From: UBA3537 sp965657165
GTDB lineage: Bacteria > Bacteroidota > Bacteroidia > Flavobacteriales > Flavobacteriaceae
NCBI GenBank assembly: GCA_965657165.1
Contig: CBFHNG010000021.1
Span: 1 to 32,382 of the forward strand
Direction: 5' to 3'
DNA: 32,382 nt
Of this stretch, positions 6,791 to 15,851 are shown in pieces. A program made the translations under genes and the position numbers. Below the pieces are notes generated by a model. It saw only the letters and a list, made by a program, of their open reading frames with translations, ran no database searches and had not been told where the DNA came from. The first letter of the stretch is position 1. Every line of letters starts with the position of its first letter.

Positions 6791-8419
6791 ATGTTAAAAC
6801 CTTACTTATTATTTCAGGGGCCAAGCTGGGCCAATGGCATATCCTGGCCAGATGTAGTGGTTATATTTATATATTTCCTATTTATAGTTTATCTAGGAAT
6901 TAAATACAGTAAAAGCAAAGATGAAAAATCTTACTTTTTAGCTGGAAAGGGAATGAGTTGGTCAGTAATTGGATTGTCCTTATTTGCTGCAAGTATTTCA
7001 AGTTCTACTTTAATTGGTCAAGCTGGTGATGCTTACAGTACAGGGATTGCGGTTTTCAATTACAATTTAATTTCCGTTTTGGTAATGATCTTTTTTGCAT
7101 GGTTTATTTTGCCATTCTACTTGAAGTCAAATATTTTTACCATACCAGAATTTTTAGAAAAACGATTTAATGTAGCTTCTAGGTACTATTTTTCTGCTGT
7201 GACTATAGTTGTTAATATATTTTTAGATGCAGCTGGATCCCTGTACGCCGCAGCCATGGTCATGAAGTTGGTATTTCCTGAAACCTCAGTTTTAACCCTT
7301 TCAATTATTTTCGCAATTGTGGTTGCAATTTATACCATTCCAGGCGGGCTATCTGCAGCCATAAGAGTAGACCTTATGCAGGGTGTATTTTTACTTGTAG
7401 GGTCAATCGTTTTAACTATTTATGCAAGCAACAGTGGTGGTGCGGATTATGTTAAACAACTTCTTTCGGAGGGTGATGTTCTTATGAAATTAGTAAGACC
7501 ATTGGATGATTCTTCAGTGCCATGGTTAGGTATGATTGTTGGAATTCCAATTTTAGGAATGTTCTTTTGGGGCAATAATCAACAATTGGTTCAGCGTGTT
7601 TTGACTGCCAAATCTATTGATGAGGGAAGAAAAGGAGTCTTGTTAGTAGGTTTTTTAACAGTTTTAACATTGTTTCTAATAATTATACCTGGGATTATGG
7701 CCATAAAACTATTTCCATCCCTGCCTAAGCCAGACATGGTTTACCCAACTTTAATTATGGAACTAATGCCTAACATCCTTATTGGCTTTATGATAGCTGC
7801 AATGGTAGCTGCACTAACCTCATCACTAAGTGGTTTGTTAAATTCTGTAGCGACACTTTTTACAATGGATTTTTATAGTAAAATTAAGCCAGAAAGCACT
7901 TCAAAACAAAAAGTAAGAGTCGGAAAAATAGCTTCTATCACAGTGTTAGCAATTGCTGTGATTTGGGCACCTCAAATTGGTAAACAATTTGGAACACTGC
8001 TCAAGTATTATCAAGAAATGTTATCCATAATGGCTCCACCGATTGTAGCTGCATTTATTTTAGGGATATTTTGGAAAAGAACAAATGCTGCTGGTGCCTT
8101 TTCAGGACTAATTGCAGGAATTTTATTGGGTATAGCCAATATAATTTTTACGGTTAACTATGGACGTTCAATATTTGGCGATATTCACTTTTTACTTACG
8201 GTACCCTATTATTTTGCTTGGAGTATATTAGTTATGGTGGTTGTTAGTTTACTCACAAAAAAACCTCCATTAGAAAAAACAGAAAATCTAACTTTTTCGT
8301 TAGACGAATTTAAAAGAGAAACAATTAATCTAAAGCAACAAGCATTCTATAAGAGCTACAGATTTTGGTCTTATTTACTTATTGCATTTTGTATGATTGT
8401 TTTAGTTTTTTACTGGTAA
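6791..8419 (+). CDS. Sodium/solute symporter (SSS/SGLT family)
   Basis: This 542-residue inner-membrane protein has about 13-14 hydrophobic segments. It opens with PDVVVIFIYFLFIVYLGIKY, then the family-typical sequence YFLAGKGMSW and LFAASISSSTLIGQAGDAY (residues about 65-85). Later come IPGGLSAAIRVDLMQG and ALTSSLSGLLNS, also conserved in sugar symporters of this family. It presumably brings monosaccharides or short oligosaccharides released in the periplasm into the cytoplasm, using the sodium gradient. It starts 3 bases after the GH130 stop and ends 13 bases before the lipoprotein sulfatase, so co-transcription is likely. Substrate specificity is inferred from the neighbours only. Confidence 0.9.
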   Translation: MLKPYLLFQGPSWANGISWPDVVVIFIYFLFIVYLGIKYSKSKDEKSYFLAGKGMSWSVIGLSLFAASISSSTLIGQAGDAYSTGIAVFNYNLISVLVMIFFAWFILPFYLKSNIFTIPEFLEKRFNVASRYYFSAVTIVVNIFLDAAGSLYAAAMVMKLVFPETSVLTLSIIFAIVVAIYTIPGGLSAAIRVDLMQGVFLLVGSIVLTIYASNSGGADYVKQLLSEGDVLMKLVRPLDDSSVPWLGMIVGIPILGMFFWGNNQQLVQRVLTAKSIDEGRKGVLLVGFLTVLTLFLIIIPGIMAIKLFPSLPKPDMVYPTLIMELMPNILIGFMIAAMVAALTSSLSGLLNSVATLFTMDFYSKIKPESTSKQKVRVGKIASITVLAIAVIWAPQIGKQFGTLLKYYQEMLSIMAPPIVAAFILGIFWKRTNAAGAFSGLIAGILLGIANIIFTVNYGRSIFGDIHFLLTVPYYFAWSILVMVVVSLLTKKPPLEKTENLTFSLDEFKRETINLKQQAFYKSYRFWSYLLIAFCMIVLVFYW

Positions 8420-8432
8420 AAATAGATACAAT

Positions 8433-9941
8433 ATGATAAATTTAAAGACCTATAAATCGATATTTTTTTTGTTTTTGACTTTGAACACCTTTTTTTCGTG
8501 TGCTCAAAAAGAAACAAATAAAACCCCTAATTTTTTATTTATTCTTGTGGACGACCAACCATTCGATGCACTAGAATCTAGTGGGAGGTATCCTTTTTTA
8601 AAGACGCCAAACATGCAACGTCTTGAAGATGAGGGTGCAAAATTTGAAAATTATTTTGTTACCCAGTCCATTTGTTCACCCTCAAGAGCCAGTTTTCTAA
8701 CGGGAACATACCCCCATATTCATGGTGTAAACCAAAATAACAAACATGTAGATCCCGATTGGAAATCTTACCAACCTTACAATCAACATTTACAACAAGC
8801 AGGATACCAAACGGCACATGTAGGAAAAATTCATATGGCACACTACAAGGGCAACAAACACATCAGACCTGGTTTTGACTATTGGTTTAGTTTTAAAGGG
8901 CAAGGGGAGTATTTTGATCCAATGGTTAATGACAATGGTCAAGAATACCAAGCACAAGGTTACATGACTGATATCCTCACTGAAAAAGCAATTGATTGGC
9001 TGAAAACAAAGCGTGTGCCTGGCCAACCTTTCAGCCTTAACTTGTGGCACAAAGCGGTGCATGAAGATCATTCTCCAGCACCAAGGCATAATAAGATTTA
9101 TAAGAATGATAGTTTACCGACTCCTCCTTATGATACTCACCTAGAAAACTTTGCGGGGAAGCCCGAATGGCAGCGCATCAAAGCTTGGGACTCAAAATGG
9201 CGAAGCTATGTTCCCTCCGATTCATTAAAGCCAAAAAAGTGGCCAATTAAAGGGTATAAATTTAAAAGCCTTTTAGAAACATTATTGGCCGTAGATGAAT
9301 CTTTGGGTAAAGTTTTAGCCACTTTGGACGACTTAGGAGAACTAGATAATACCGTGGTTATATATAGCAGTGACAATGGTTATTTTATGGGAGAACACGG
9401 GTATTGGGACAAGCGTATAGCTTATGAAAGCTCTATTAAAATTCCTATGCTTATTAGATATCCTGAGAAGATTAAAGCGGGGACTGTTATAAATGAAAAC
9501 GCATTAAATATAGATTTGGCACCTACCATTTTAGAGTTAGCCGGAGTAGAAATACCAAAATATATGCAAGGTGAATCCATGGTTTCTCTCTTTGAAGATA
9601 ATTCTAAAAAAACAGACTGGAGAGAATCATTTTTATTTGAATATTATGTTGACGATGCTTATCCCTATGCTGGACCCGATATGTTGGCTGTACGAACCGA
9701 TAAATATAAATTAGTCGATGCCTTTTTAGAGGATGATTTAGACGAGTTGTATGATTTAGAAAACGATCCCGGAGAAATGTATAATTTAATCGGTGATTCG
9801 GATTATGATTTGATTGAGAAAGAATTAAGGCAAGAATTGGAAAATTTAAAAGTAAAATATAAATACAACACAGATAGAGATTGGTGGTTAAGAACTCAGA
9901 TTCCAAAGAAAAATCAGAAAAAGGGTAAAGAAAACCATTAA
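8433..9941 (+). CDS. Lipoprotein S1-type (formylglycine) sulfatase
   Basis: This 502-residue sulfatase has a signal peptide ending in a lipobox-like FFSC (C23), so it is probably membrane-anchored. Metal-binding D40 and D41 lie in FILVDDQPFDA, and the active site is CSPSR at C81. The YSSDNGYFMGEHGYWDKRI segment carries the conserved Asp, His and Lys. ELYDLENDPGEMYNL near the C-terminus is a usual sulfatase closing motif. It resembles the sulfatase at 3906-5483, the same broad glucosamine-6-sulfatase-like branch. The C-terminal 15 or so residues are Lys-rich. It ends the GH130 operon. A separate sulfatase-tail relic follows it directly. Confidence 0.9.
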   Translation: MINLKTYKSIFFLFLTLNTFFSCAQKETNKTPNFLFILVDDQPFDALESSGRYPFLKTPNMQRLEDEGAKFENYFVTQSICSPSRASFLTGTYPHIHGVNQNNKHVDPDWKSYQPYNQHLQQAGYQTAHVGKIHMAHYKGNKHIRPGFDYWFSFKGQGEYFDPMVNDNGQEYQAQGYMTDILTEKAIDWLKTKRVPGQPFSLNLWHKAVHEDHSPAPRHNKIYKNDSLPTPPYDTHLENFAGKPEWQRIKAWDSKWRSYVPSDSLKPKKWPIKGYKFKSLLETLLAVDESLGKVLATLDDLGELDNTVVIYSSDNGYFMGEHGYWDKRIAYESSIKIPMLIRYPEKIKAGTVINENALNIDLAPTILELAGVEIPKYMQGESMVSLFEDNSKKTDWRESFLFEYYVDDAYPYAGPDMLAVRTDKYKLVDAFLEDDLDELYDLENDPGEMYNLIGDSDYDLIEKELRQELENLKVKYKYNTDRDWWLRTQIPKKNQKKGKENH

Positions 9942-9963
9942 TTATTGGTTCTTAAATTATTTT

Positions 9964-10154
9964 AAGTTAATTATCTATCCAGATGGAGAAAGATTTTTTT
10001 TATGATTTAAAAAAATGACCCTAATGAAATGAAAAATATTATTGATAATAAATTATACAAAAATCAAATTCTGGAAATCGAAACTGAATTACAACAATGG
10101 TTAGAGAGAACTAACTGGAAGGGTCAAAAGGTTAAGTATAAATACTTACAGTAA
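9964..10154 (+). pseudogene. Relic of a sulfatase C-terminus, two homopolymer frameshifts
   Basis: The 301 bases between 9941 and 10243 are not empty. Reading from 9964 gives KLIIYPDGERFF, then after a shift in a run of eight T (9994-10001) YDL. After a second shift in a run of seven A (10009-10015) it gives KNDPNEMKNIIDN and a helical tail ending at TAA 10152-10154. Removing one base from each run restores one frame. The YDLKNDPNEM pattern is the standard closing motif of S1 sulfatases, and the intact sulfatase just upstream already has its own copy, so this belongs to a second gene. The sulfatase core is absent. Most likely it is the remnant of a deleted neighbour. Confidence 0.65.
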
Positions 10155-10202
10155 GATTAACCAGAATATAAATAAAACTATTCTTCCAAAATTGGATCAC
10201 AT

Positions 10203-10234
10203 AATACTATTTTGAAAAGTTAAAAAATAGTATT
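10203..10234. repeat. 11-bp perfect inverted repeat just before the regulator gene
   Basis: AATACTATTTT (10203-10213) and AAAATAGTATT (10224-10234) flank a 10-base spacer, and the right arm ends 8 bases before the ATG at 10243. The left arm overlaps TACTATTTTG, which is close to the -7 consensus. It could be an operator or a hairpin in the leader. The short T run after it makes it at best a weak terminator for the upstream operon. Confidence 0.45.
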
Positions 10235-10242
10235 TTTAAATT

Positions 10243-13200
10243 ATGAAAAAAAAGGTAATTTTTCTTTTCTTATTGTGCGTTTTCCTTAACGAGCCCTTGC
10301 TTGGTCAACAAATAATTCACTTAGATTATAAAGATGGACTAATGAACGGTACTATCAATGCCTTTGAGCGTGATAGTCTTGGCTATATGTGGATTGGTTC
10401 AGATCAGGGCTTAAAAAAATTTTCTGGGACTAATTTTAAATCCTATGATTATAAGTCGAACAGCCAAATTGATGAAATTAGAGCACAAGACATAATTAAT
10501 GTAAATGGTGAAATTTTCTTAATCAATGACAAGGGGCATTTAATGAAATACGATTATGCTTCAGACGATTTTATACTTACATATTCCAATTCAAGCAAAA
10601 GGTTTCTGTCTTTAAGCAATTTTGAAGATAGATATTTATTAATTGGAGCTACCAACGCGCTTATCCTATATGAACTGGATTCAAATAACGCTGTTGTTTA
10701 TCAAAATAATTTGATTAATCGTGAAGTAAAAGTTAATAACAATTTGTTGTATTCGGCCACACCCCGAGGACTCATAGTTTACTCTTTTGATGAAAATAAC
10801 AATACCTTTTACAAGGAAAAGACCTATTTGATTAATCAGGATATCATAGATTTTGGTTTTAATACCAAAAATAAGTTATGGGTTGGTACTGAAATTGGCG
10901 GTTTATTTGTAATTGAAGATTCCAACCTAATCTCTGTTAACCTTGGCAATTATTACAATAAATCGTATGCCATTAGAAAAATTAATTTTGATAACAAGGA
11001 TAATGCATTAGTTGCAATTGACCGTCTCGGTTTATTTGTTGTTAATGATAATTATAAGGTTGTCAAAATATACAGTCATGATGTTAACGATTCTAATTCA
11101 ATTTCTCAAAACAGTATTTATGCTATTCACATTGACAGATTGAACAATTATTGGTTGGGCTTTAGGGAAGGAGGCGTTAATATTATTAAAGATCGTGAAA
11201 ATTCTTTTGAAAATATTACACACATAAAGAACCTATCCAACAGCCTCCCCAATAATAATGTTCGTTCTATTGTTGAATCCAATGACGATGAAGTTTTTTT
11301 TGGAACTGAAAATGGACTTAGTGGCGTAAAAAAAGGAGTTTGGAATAATTACAACTCTTTGACAAAATTAAATAATACTGCTGTTCTAGCCATGTCACAG
11401 TATAAGGAAAAACTCATCTTAGGAACCTATGGCGAAGGGTTGTTTACATACAACAACAAAACAATAAAAAAATTAAAGATTGATTTTTTAAAACCCAATA
11501 GTTTCATTTTTCATATCGAAACTATCGGAAATAATCTGTGGGTTAGTAATAGTGGAGGACCTCTTTTGCACTACAACAACTTAGAATTTGTTCATGCCTA
11601 TTCAATGGGTCTGGTAAGAGATTTAATTAAAACTCCAAACGGATTAATCTATTGTATTTCTGACACTGGTTTTCATCAAATTAATACTGACACACATCAA
11701 ACCAAAACTTTTTTCACAGATATTTTTAATTCTGCAAATTTGGGCTATTCATTATTTTACAATAATGATAGAAATAAAATTTTTATTGGAAGTAAAAACG
11801 GCCTCTACAGCTTAAAAATTGAGGAAGATTTTGTGGAGTCCCTCCACAGAATTAACGACAAAATTGGAGTGGTTTATTCCATCCAATACGATAATTCTAA
11901 CCATCTATTCTTAGGGTGTAGTACGGGGCTTTGGCGGTTTAACCTCGAATCAGAACAATTAAGGAAGTTTGATTCAAATGATGGTGTTTCTGTTCCTGAA
12001 TTTGGTTTTGGTGCATCTGCTAAATTGACTGATGGAAGACTACTATTTGGAGGGCCAAAGGGCGCAGTATGTTTTGACCCTAAAAAAATAATACCGGATA
12101 AATCTATATCCAATTTGATGATTACTGATTTTAAAATCAATGGAAAACCCGTTGATCGCACTGTGCTTTCTGAAAATATAAATTATGCAGACCAAATAGA
12201 ATTAAGTAGCAGCAATAACTCAATATCTTTTAGTTTGGATGCTGTAAAATTACAGGGCTCCAATCATAACTTATTTGAATGGCAACTGCTTGGATATGAT
12301 AATAAAATGATGTCTTCAGATGGTTCCGAAAAAATTAGTTATAATAACCTAGATTCAGGTAATTACAAACTCAAATATTCTGTATTCAATGCAGATGGAA
12401 TCAAACAAATAGAAAGAATTAAACATATTACGATATTACCTCCAATTTGGGCTACAACTACCGCTTTTTTATTTTACGTCCTGGTTTTATTGCTTTTGGG
12501 TTATTTAGGTTTCTTCTTATATAGAAATAATGAACGAAAAAAATTCGATGAAAATAGAATTAAATTCTTTGTTGAAGTAGCACACGACATTAGAACACCA
12601 GTCTCTTTAATTCAACTTTTAGTTAAGCAGTTGTCCTCTCAAAAAAATCCAGAAAAATCCATTGAACTTATTCATAGAAATGCTCAAAATTTAAATGAAT
12701 ATGTTACACAGCTGCTGGACTTTCAGAAAATTGACAGAAATCAGCTTAAAATAGTTGTTTCAAAAGTAGATTTGAAAGACTGTTTGCATGAAATTGTTTC
12801 TGATTTTAAGCCACTAATCGAAGAAAAATCCTTAAGCATAGAATTATTGGTTAGTCACATTCCTGTTTGGATAGATGTCTCTAAAATGAGAAGAATCTTT
12901 TATAATCTTATTTCGAATGCCATTAAATACACCCAAAAAGGCGGGGAGATTTCAATTACAGCCAAAATGAATGAAAAAGTATTGACTATCAATTTTGTAG
13001 ATAATGGAGTAGGAATTCCTGAAAAACAACAAGAACTAATATTTAATAGATTTACAAGAGGCACCAATGTTTCCAATAAAGGGATGCCAGGAACTGGTAT
13101 TGGTCTAATGCTTTCTAAAAAAATCGTTGAACTCCATGGCGGTAAGATTATTTTAGAAAGTAAAGAAAATATTGGTTCAAAATTCACAATTGAATTACCT

Positions 13201-14028
13201 TCCGGCACCCAACATTACAAAGATGATCAAATCTTATACAATACTAATGAATCTTCTGCCAATAGTATCGATGAATTACTTCATCAGGATCAAACAATTT
13301 TACTGGTTGAAGATAATGATGAACTTCGTCAAGCCATTAAAATTGAGTTTGAACAGTATTTTAATGTCATTCAAGCCATTGACGGAAAAGAAGGACTGGT
13401 TTTGGCTTTGTCAAAAAATCCTGATGTTATCGTAACAGATGTAATGATGCCAAACGTTAATGGAAAAGAACTCTGTAGGCTTTTAAAAAGTAATTTCAAA
13501 ACTAGCCATATTCCCATAATCATGTTAACAGCTCTCGCAGATTTGGATGATAAAATCATTGGGCTGGAAACGGGTGCAGATGCTTATGTTGAAAAACCTT
13601 TTAATGTTTCTATTTTATTAGCAACCATCAAAAACTTGCTTCATTCCAGAAAAAATATCACCCCACTTCTAAAGGGGGAAAGTGTAACACGTCAGATGAC
13701 TCCTGATGAAAGTTTCTTGTCTGATATCGTTGAAATAATTAAGTCTAACCTAACAAATGAGAACTTTTCGATTGATGAATTGGGTCAAATTATGGGTTTG
13801 AGTCGATCAAGTTTATTTAGAAAAATTAAAAGTTTAGCACAAATATCACCATCCGATCTCATCATTAAAATAAAACTTAATAAAGCGGAGGAGTTAATGA
13901 AGTCTAAGACCTTTAACAGAATTTCTGACATAGCATACGAATCAGGTTTTAAGGATCCAAAATACTTCAGTACCCTATTTAAAAAACACTACGGCAAGAC
14001 TCCAAAAGAGTTCATACAAGAGGAGTAG
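10243..14028 (+). CDS. Hybrid two-component system regulator of the locus (HTCS)
   Basis: This 1261-residue one-protein sensor/regulator has the standard HTCS order. There is a signal peptide (1-21, ending LLGQQ). The periplasmic beta-propeller repeats span about residues 25-640 (GYMWIGSDQGLKKF, KLWVGTEIGGLFV, NYWLGFREGGVN), followed by a Y_Y_Y domain at about 650-730. A transmembrane helix lies near 739-762. A histidine kinase follows, with H781 in VAHDIRTPVSLI and ATP-binding motifs DNGVGIPE and GTGIGLML. The receiver has phospho-acceptor D1066 in VTDVMMPNVNG. An AraC-type DNA-binding domain covers about 1155-1258 (MGLSRSSLFRKIK, YESGFKDPKYFSTLFKKHYG). Such proteins bind an oligosaccharide outside the cell membrane and switch on the surrounding PUL. 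The epimerase gene starts 22 bases after its stop. Confidence 0.95.
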   Translation: MKKKVIFLFLLCVFLNEPLLGQQIIHLDYKDGLMNGTINAFERDSLGYMWIGSDQGLKKFSGTNFKSYDYKSNSQIDEIRAQDIINVNGEIFLINDKGHLMKYDYASDDFILTYSNSSKRFLSLSNFEDRYLLIGATNALILYELDSNNAVVYQNNLINREVKVNNNLLYSATPRGLIVYSFDENNNTFYKEKTYLINQDIIDFGFNTKNKLWVGTEIGGLFVIEDSNLISVNLGNYYNKSYAIRKINFDNKDNALVAIDRLGLFVVNDNYKVVKIYSHDVNDSNSISQNSIYAIHIDRLNNYWLGFREGGVNIIKDRENSFENITHIKNLSNSLPNNNVRSIVESNDDEVFFGTENGLSGVKKGVWNNYNSLTKLNNTAVLAMSQYKEKLILGTYGEGLFTYNNKTIKKLKIDFLKPNSFIFHIETIGNNLWVSNSGGPLLHYNNLEFVHAYSMGLVRDLIKTPNGLIYCISDTGFHQINTDTHQTKTFFTDIFNSANLGYSLFYNNDRNKIFIGSKNGLYSLKIEEDFVESLHRINDKIGVVYSIQYDNSNHLFLGCSTGLWRFNLESEQLRKFDSNDGVSVPEFGFGASAKLTDGRLLFGGPKGAVCFDPKKIIPDKSISNLMITDFKINGKPVDRTVLSENINYADQIELSSSNNSISFSLDAVKLQGSNHNLFEWQLLGYDNKMMSSDGSEKISYNNLDSGNYKLKYSVFNADGIKQIERIKHITILPPIWATTTAFLFYVLVLLLLGYLGFFLYRNNERKKFDENRIKFFVEVAHDIRTPVSLIQLLVKQLSSQKNPEKSIELIHRNAQNLNEYVTQLLDFQKIDRNQLKIVVSKVDLKDCLHEIVSDFKPLIEEKSLSIELLVSHIPVWIDVSKMRRIFYNLISNAIKYTQKGGEISITAKMNEKVLTINFVDNGVGIPEKQQELIFNRFTRGTNVSNKGMPGTGIGLMLSKKIVELHGGKIILESKENIGSKFTIELPSGTQHYKDDQILYNTNESSANSIDELLHQDQTILLVEDNDELRQAIKIEFEQYFNVIQAIDGKEGLVLALSKNPDVIVTDVMMPNVNGKELCRLLKSNFKTSHIPIIMLTALADLDDKIIGLETGADAYVEKPFNVSILLATIKNLLHSRKNITPLLKGESVTRQMTPDESFLSDIVEIIKSNLTNENFSIDELGQIMGLSRSSLFRKIKSLAQISPSDLIIKIKLNKAEELMKSKTFNRISDIAYESGFKDPKYFSTLFKKHYGKTPKEFIQEE

Positions 14029-14050
14029 GAAAGCCAATATTATGGTGTAA

Positions 14051-14929
14051 ATGATGAAATTTATTGAAAACAATTTTTTAGAGTGTAAAATCACAAACCG
14101 CGGTGCAGAATTATGTTCATTGGTTGATAAAGCTACTGGTATGGAATACATTTGGCAGAAAAAGCCAGAGATATGGAATAGCACCTCTCCAGTTTTATTT
14201 CCCTCAATAGGAAATATAAAAAATAATGCTATCGTACATAACCAAACCGCTTACAATATGCCTAAACATGGATTTGTTAGAAACAATAACAACCTAACAT
14301 TTTCAAAACAAAAACCCTCAAAATGTACTTTTACATTAATCAACTCCACTGAGACAAAACAATGGTATCCGTTTGATTTTAAGTTTGAAATTGACTACGA
14401 ACTGATTCAAAACAGACTAATTATGTCTTACCATATTCAAAATACAGGACAGGAACCAATGTATTATAATTGTGGAGGCCATACCGCCTATTCATGTCCT
14501 CTTGAGGGGGAACTTAACTTGTCCGACTATTCGATAGAATTTCCTGATTTAAAACAGCTAAAATCAAATACCATAGGACCCTCTGGTTTGATCTCTAATA
14601 GTATTAGAGATATCATTCTTGATCATGGCTTTTTGACCCTAAATGAGTCAATGTTTTTGGAAGATGCTCTCATTTTCAAAAATATTGGTACCAATTGGGT
14701 CCGGTTGCACCACACCAAGTCTAACAAAAAATTAAAAATTTCTTTTGAAGATTATCCACATTTAGCTCTATGGTCTAAACCAAAAGCAGATTATGTTTGT
14801 ATTGAACCTTGGTTGGGGCTTCCGGACCACATGCACACTGCTACAGAAATATCCAAAAATATATCTTATAAGAAACTTAACCCAAGTTGCATACAGACTT
14901 ATCGTATCATAACAGAGGTTGAGTCATAA
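14051..14929 (+). CDS. Aldose 1-epimerase family protein (LacX-like)
   Basis: This 292-residue cytoplasmic protein of the galactose-mutarotase-like fold has no signal peptide. Family features are an early ITNRGAELCSL stretch, H73 in MPKHGFVRN, H144 in GGHTAYSCP and E252 in VCIEPWLGLPDH. These match the two histidines and the catalytic Glu of aldose epimerases. It would interconvert the alpha and beta forms of a hexose, or of a hexose phosphate, during sugar uptake. It begins 22 bases after the regulator and probably shares its transcript. Its true sugar is unknown; mannose is suggested only by manA and GH130 nearby. Confidence 0.82.
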   Translation: MMKFIENNFLECKITNRGAELCSLVDKATGMEYIWQKKPEIWNSTSPVLFPSIGNIKNNAIVHNQTAYNMPKHGFVRNNNNLTFSKQKPSKCTFTLINSTETKQWYPFDFKFEIDYELIQNRLIMSYHIQNTGQEPMYYNCGGHTAYSCPLEGELNLSDYSIEFPDLKQLKSNTIGPSGLISNSIRDIILDHGFLTLNESMFLEDALIFKNIGTNWVRLHHTKSNKKLKISFEDYPHLALWSKPKADYVCIEPWLGLPDHMHTATEISKNISYKKLNPSCIQTYRIITEVES

Positions 14930-14987
14930 AACCATTAAGCTGGCTTTTTCATAAAGATGATCTTGTGTGTTTACGTTTAAAATTAAA

Positions 14988-15804
14988 TTAATCGAGTCTT
15001 TTGAAGCGCAGCATCCAATTCATGACATCTTGAGTAAAAATGGTTAATTTTTGATGGTTTTGGGACGGGTATAAAGCTCTAAAACTTGCTACTACCTGAA
15101 TACTTCTGTTTACACTTACAGTAGGATCTCTGTCTCCATGGAAAGCCCAAAACGGCATCATTTTTAGTGGTTCTACGTTGTCTATATTTTCAGGAGCCCC
15201 AGCCATTGATACTGCTGCTGCACTGAACTATTTTGATAGCCAAATTCTTCTAAATAAGACCATGCACCAAATCCTCCCATACTATAACCAGTAATGTAAA
15301 TTCGGTTAGTTTTTACAACATTTGCATAATATGATTTGATGTATTCAATAAAATTTTGAAGCTGATTAGGAGCCCAGTTATTATTAGTTTGTGGTGCAAA
15401 AACAGCTACCGGTACTGCAGGATTCCAAAGCCCAATTTTAATGGCTCTAATGGCTGCATTTCGATCAACTTTATTTATGTCGTTGGGGTTATTTTGACTG
15501 TTGCCACGACTCCCTACACCATGCAAAGATATTAAAACAGGGTATTTTAATCCATCTTCCCCAAATGTCTCAGGTTTTCTCAAGACATATCCATATGGCG
15601 AAGGATTTCGCCTTTGAGGCTAACCACTTTGATATAGTTTGGATCAGTTGGAAGATCTGATACATCTGAAAGATCCGTTTCTTCTACAAACTGCTCTATA
15701 GTTGACGGCGGGTTTTGAAGTTCAGTAATTTCATTTTCATTAGATTGACAAGAAATAAATGGAGTAAAAACAACGAATAAAACGACAAAGATTTTTGTTT
15801 TCAT
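14988..15804 (-). pseudogene. Broken secreted carboxylesterase (CE1/PHB-depolymerase-like)
   Basis: Three overlapping frames together read as one alpha/beta-hydrolase. 15804-15580 gives a lipoprotein signal (FISC, C19) and a linker. 15583-15182 holds YPVLISLHGVGSRGN (oxyanion region) and nucleophile Ser in GYSMGGFG. 15206-14988 holds MAGAPENID, acid Asp in FHGDRDPTV and a C-terminal DVMNWMLRFKRLD. One single-base loss near 15597 (joining GEIL to PYGYVLRKPETF) and another near 15230 (joining EEFGYQN to FSAAAVSMAGAPEN) would explain the breaks. The last part runs from KLTIF straight to TQDVMNW, skipping the roughly 14 residues that normally hold the catalytic His. So it is probably dead even if a frameshift were a sequencing error. 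The original role may have been deacylation of the glycan. Confidence 0.8.
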
Positions 15805-15851
15805 AATAAATGATTTTTCATGAAATTATACAATTGATTCTAAAATAATGT

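Noticed and set aside
8433..10154. One long sulfatase with a frameshift near 9941
   Set aside because: The sulfatase at 8433-9941 already has its own closing motif (ELYDLENDPGEMYNL) and tail. The second copy of this motif at about 10000-10050 must belong to another gene.
14930..14987. Terminator between the epimerase gene and the broken esterase
   Set aside because: Only a 4-bp stem (AAGC/GCTT) followed by a few T is present, too weak to call.
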